Positions 62,863 through 64,000 of a stretch of DNA of 64,000 nucleotides are shown here, one piece after another. Within the stretch, counting starts at the first letter, position 1. Each line of letters starts with the position of its first letter. The DNA is taken from positions 11,827,501 through 11,891,500 of the forward strand of contig NC_079487.1 in the NCBI RefSeq assembly GCF_020520425.1, written 5' to 3'. The translations under genes and the position numbers were made by a program. The notes below the pieces were generated by a model that was given only the letters and a program-made list of their open reading frames with translations, did not search any database and was not told the DNA's origin. The DNA is from Spinacia oleracea (Eukaryota; Streptophyta; Magnoliopsida; Caryophyllales; Amaranthaceae).

Positions 62863-64000
62863 ATGGCTTTGACTTCCAAATTCATGATCCCTGATATGTC
62901 TAAGTTAGAACCTCTTGATGGCAAGAATTATAAACGTTGGGCTGTTAGGATGCGATTCTATTTAGAACAAATTGAGATTGCTTATGTGCTTGATGATGTT
63001 GTCGAACCTGATGATGAAACTGAATTGCATGCTTTTGAGTTGAAATTTGCTAAAGATGATAGGACATGTAAGGGCATGTTGCTGCATCATATGTCGAATA
63101 CATTGCTTGATATCTATATGGGGTTTAATCATGCTAGGGATATTTGGGATGCATTAGAAAAGAAATATGGAACTGATGATGCTGGTACTAAGCGTTATTG
63201 TGTCAGTAAGTGGTTAGCTTTCCAAGTCCAAGATGATAAACCAATTATTGATCAGATTCATGCTTATGAAAATATTTGCATTGCTATGGCTGCCGAGGGT
63301 TAGAGTATTTGTGATATTACCCTTGCTATAGTTTTAATTGAGAAACTCCCACCCTCTTGGAAAGATTTTCGTAATCAGTTAATGCATAAGAAAAAGGACC
63401 TTACCTTAGAGGAGCTTGTAGGTCACCTGAAAATTGAGGAGGAAAATCGTATTAAGGATAAGGGTCAATCTGTGTTTTCCGGGTCTGCTAAGGCTAACCT
63501 TGTAGAACCTAAGCCTCATGCATATTCTGAAAAGTTTAAGGGAAAGGGGAGTCCTTTCAAGCCTCAAGGGAAACCAATGAAGTATAAGTTCAAGGGCAAG
63601 TGTTTTGAATGTGGGAAAACTGGTCACAAGTCTGTAGATTGCAGATCCAAGAAGAAGTCGGATCAGAACCAAGCCAACCTTGCTGAAGCTAATGAAGTTT
63701 CTAATCCTAACCATTTTGTTGCTGTTGTTTCAGAAGCTAACTTGACAGGTAATGTTGCTGAATGGATCGTTGATACTGGAGCAACGAGACATATCTGCAC
63801 CAACAAAGACATGTTCACTACCTACGAAAAAAACTGATGGTGAAAATGTCTTCATGGGTAATTCAGCTTCTGCAACTGTTCAAGGCAAAGGGAAGATCGT
63901 TCTCACTCTTACCTCTGGAAAACTTATTACTCTTACCAATGTGTTGCATGTTCCAGAAATGCGTAGGAACCTGATTTCTGGTAGCTTGCTAATTAAGGCT
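62863..64000 (+). pseudogene. E4 gag-pol, N-terminal part with two lesions
   Basis: Starts MALTSKFMIPDMSKLEPLDG, a copia gag (UBN2-type). A TAG at 63301-63303 interrupts the gag; the same frame continues through a CCHC knuckle (CFECGKTGHKSVDC) and the protease motif WIVDTGATRHIC. In the A-run at about 63828-63834 an extra base shifts the frame; protease and pre-integrase sequence (LTNVLHVPEMRRNLISGSLL) continues in the next frame to the window end. By family knowledge integrase, RT and RNase H follow outside the window. Confidence 0.85.

Larger units (their letters stand above)
62078..64000 (+). mobile_element. Copia element E4, 5' part, cut by window end
   Basis: A probable 5' LTR is followed by a Tork/TNT1-like gag-pol start. 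Only the first 1.9 kb is in the window. It differs from the E1-E3 family in both LTR and gag. It carries a nonsense codon and a frameshift, so this copy is defective. Confidence 0.8.

Overview
This is a stretch of nuclear DNA from a flowering plant. It holds Ty1/copia and L1-type retrotransposons with tRNA-iMet primer sites, Stowaway and Mutator-type MITEs, Helitrons, a CACTA end, plant-type U4 and U5 snRNA genes with USE/TATA promoter elements, and fragments of an NADP-malic enzyme gene. A dicot, possibly of the Caryophyllales, is plausible, but the sequence alone does not prove it. About 85% of the window is mobile DNA, much of it nested.

Layout. (1) 1-10084: a minus-strand copia element (E1) with nearly identical 1.37-kb LTRs but a decayed coding core; it sits inside the RNase H region of an L1 LINE (LINE-A, 10085-16.33 kb). 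(2) 16.3-19.2 kb: a second LINE fragment, a Stowaway MITE, a short Helitron, and a broken cysteine-rich (knottin-like) gene copy. (3) 19264-25025: a TIR element with TTA target duplication and a 31-bp minisatellite, invaded by a LINE (minus strand) whose protein ends in a restriction-like endonuclease domain. (4) 25-30 kb: a Mutator-type MITE with 9-bp TSD, a Helitron with an internal Stowaway, and an intact gag-only copia element (27648-29466, TSD GATAT). (5) 30-34.3 kb: the main island of non-mobile genes, with an intronless secreted protein of three tandem six-cysteine modules (30148-30519), a U4 snRNA (about 32780) and a U5 snRNA (about 34136). (6) 34494-36946 and 61382-62077: a CACTA left end and the host sequence, including malic-enzyme exons, split by copia element E2. 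(7) E2 (36947-61381, TSD CATAT) carries an intact polyprotein and is itself invaded by copia element E3 (45092-54277, TSD CCTTG, intact polyprotein) and by an intact L1 (LINE-C, about 54416-59316, with poly(A) and TSD). (8) 62078-64000: the 5' part of another copia element, with two coding lesions and cut by the window end.

How the parts relate. E1, E2 and E3 are one copia family (Angela/BARE-like by the RT and RNase H sequence). E2 and E3 could supply proteins in trans to E1 and perhaps to the gag-only element. E2 and E3 share almost the same pol but carry unrelated gag segments and differ in half of the LTR, so E3 is a mosaic. E1 keeps family LTRs and leader but has lost its coding frame. 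The nesting order agrees with LTR identity: E3 (2 mismatches between its LTRs) is younger than E2 (7 mismatches), into which it inserted.
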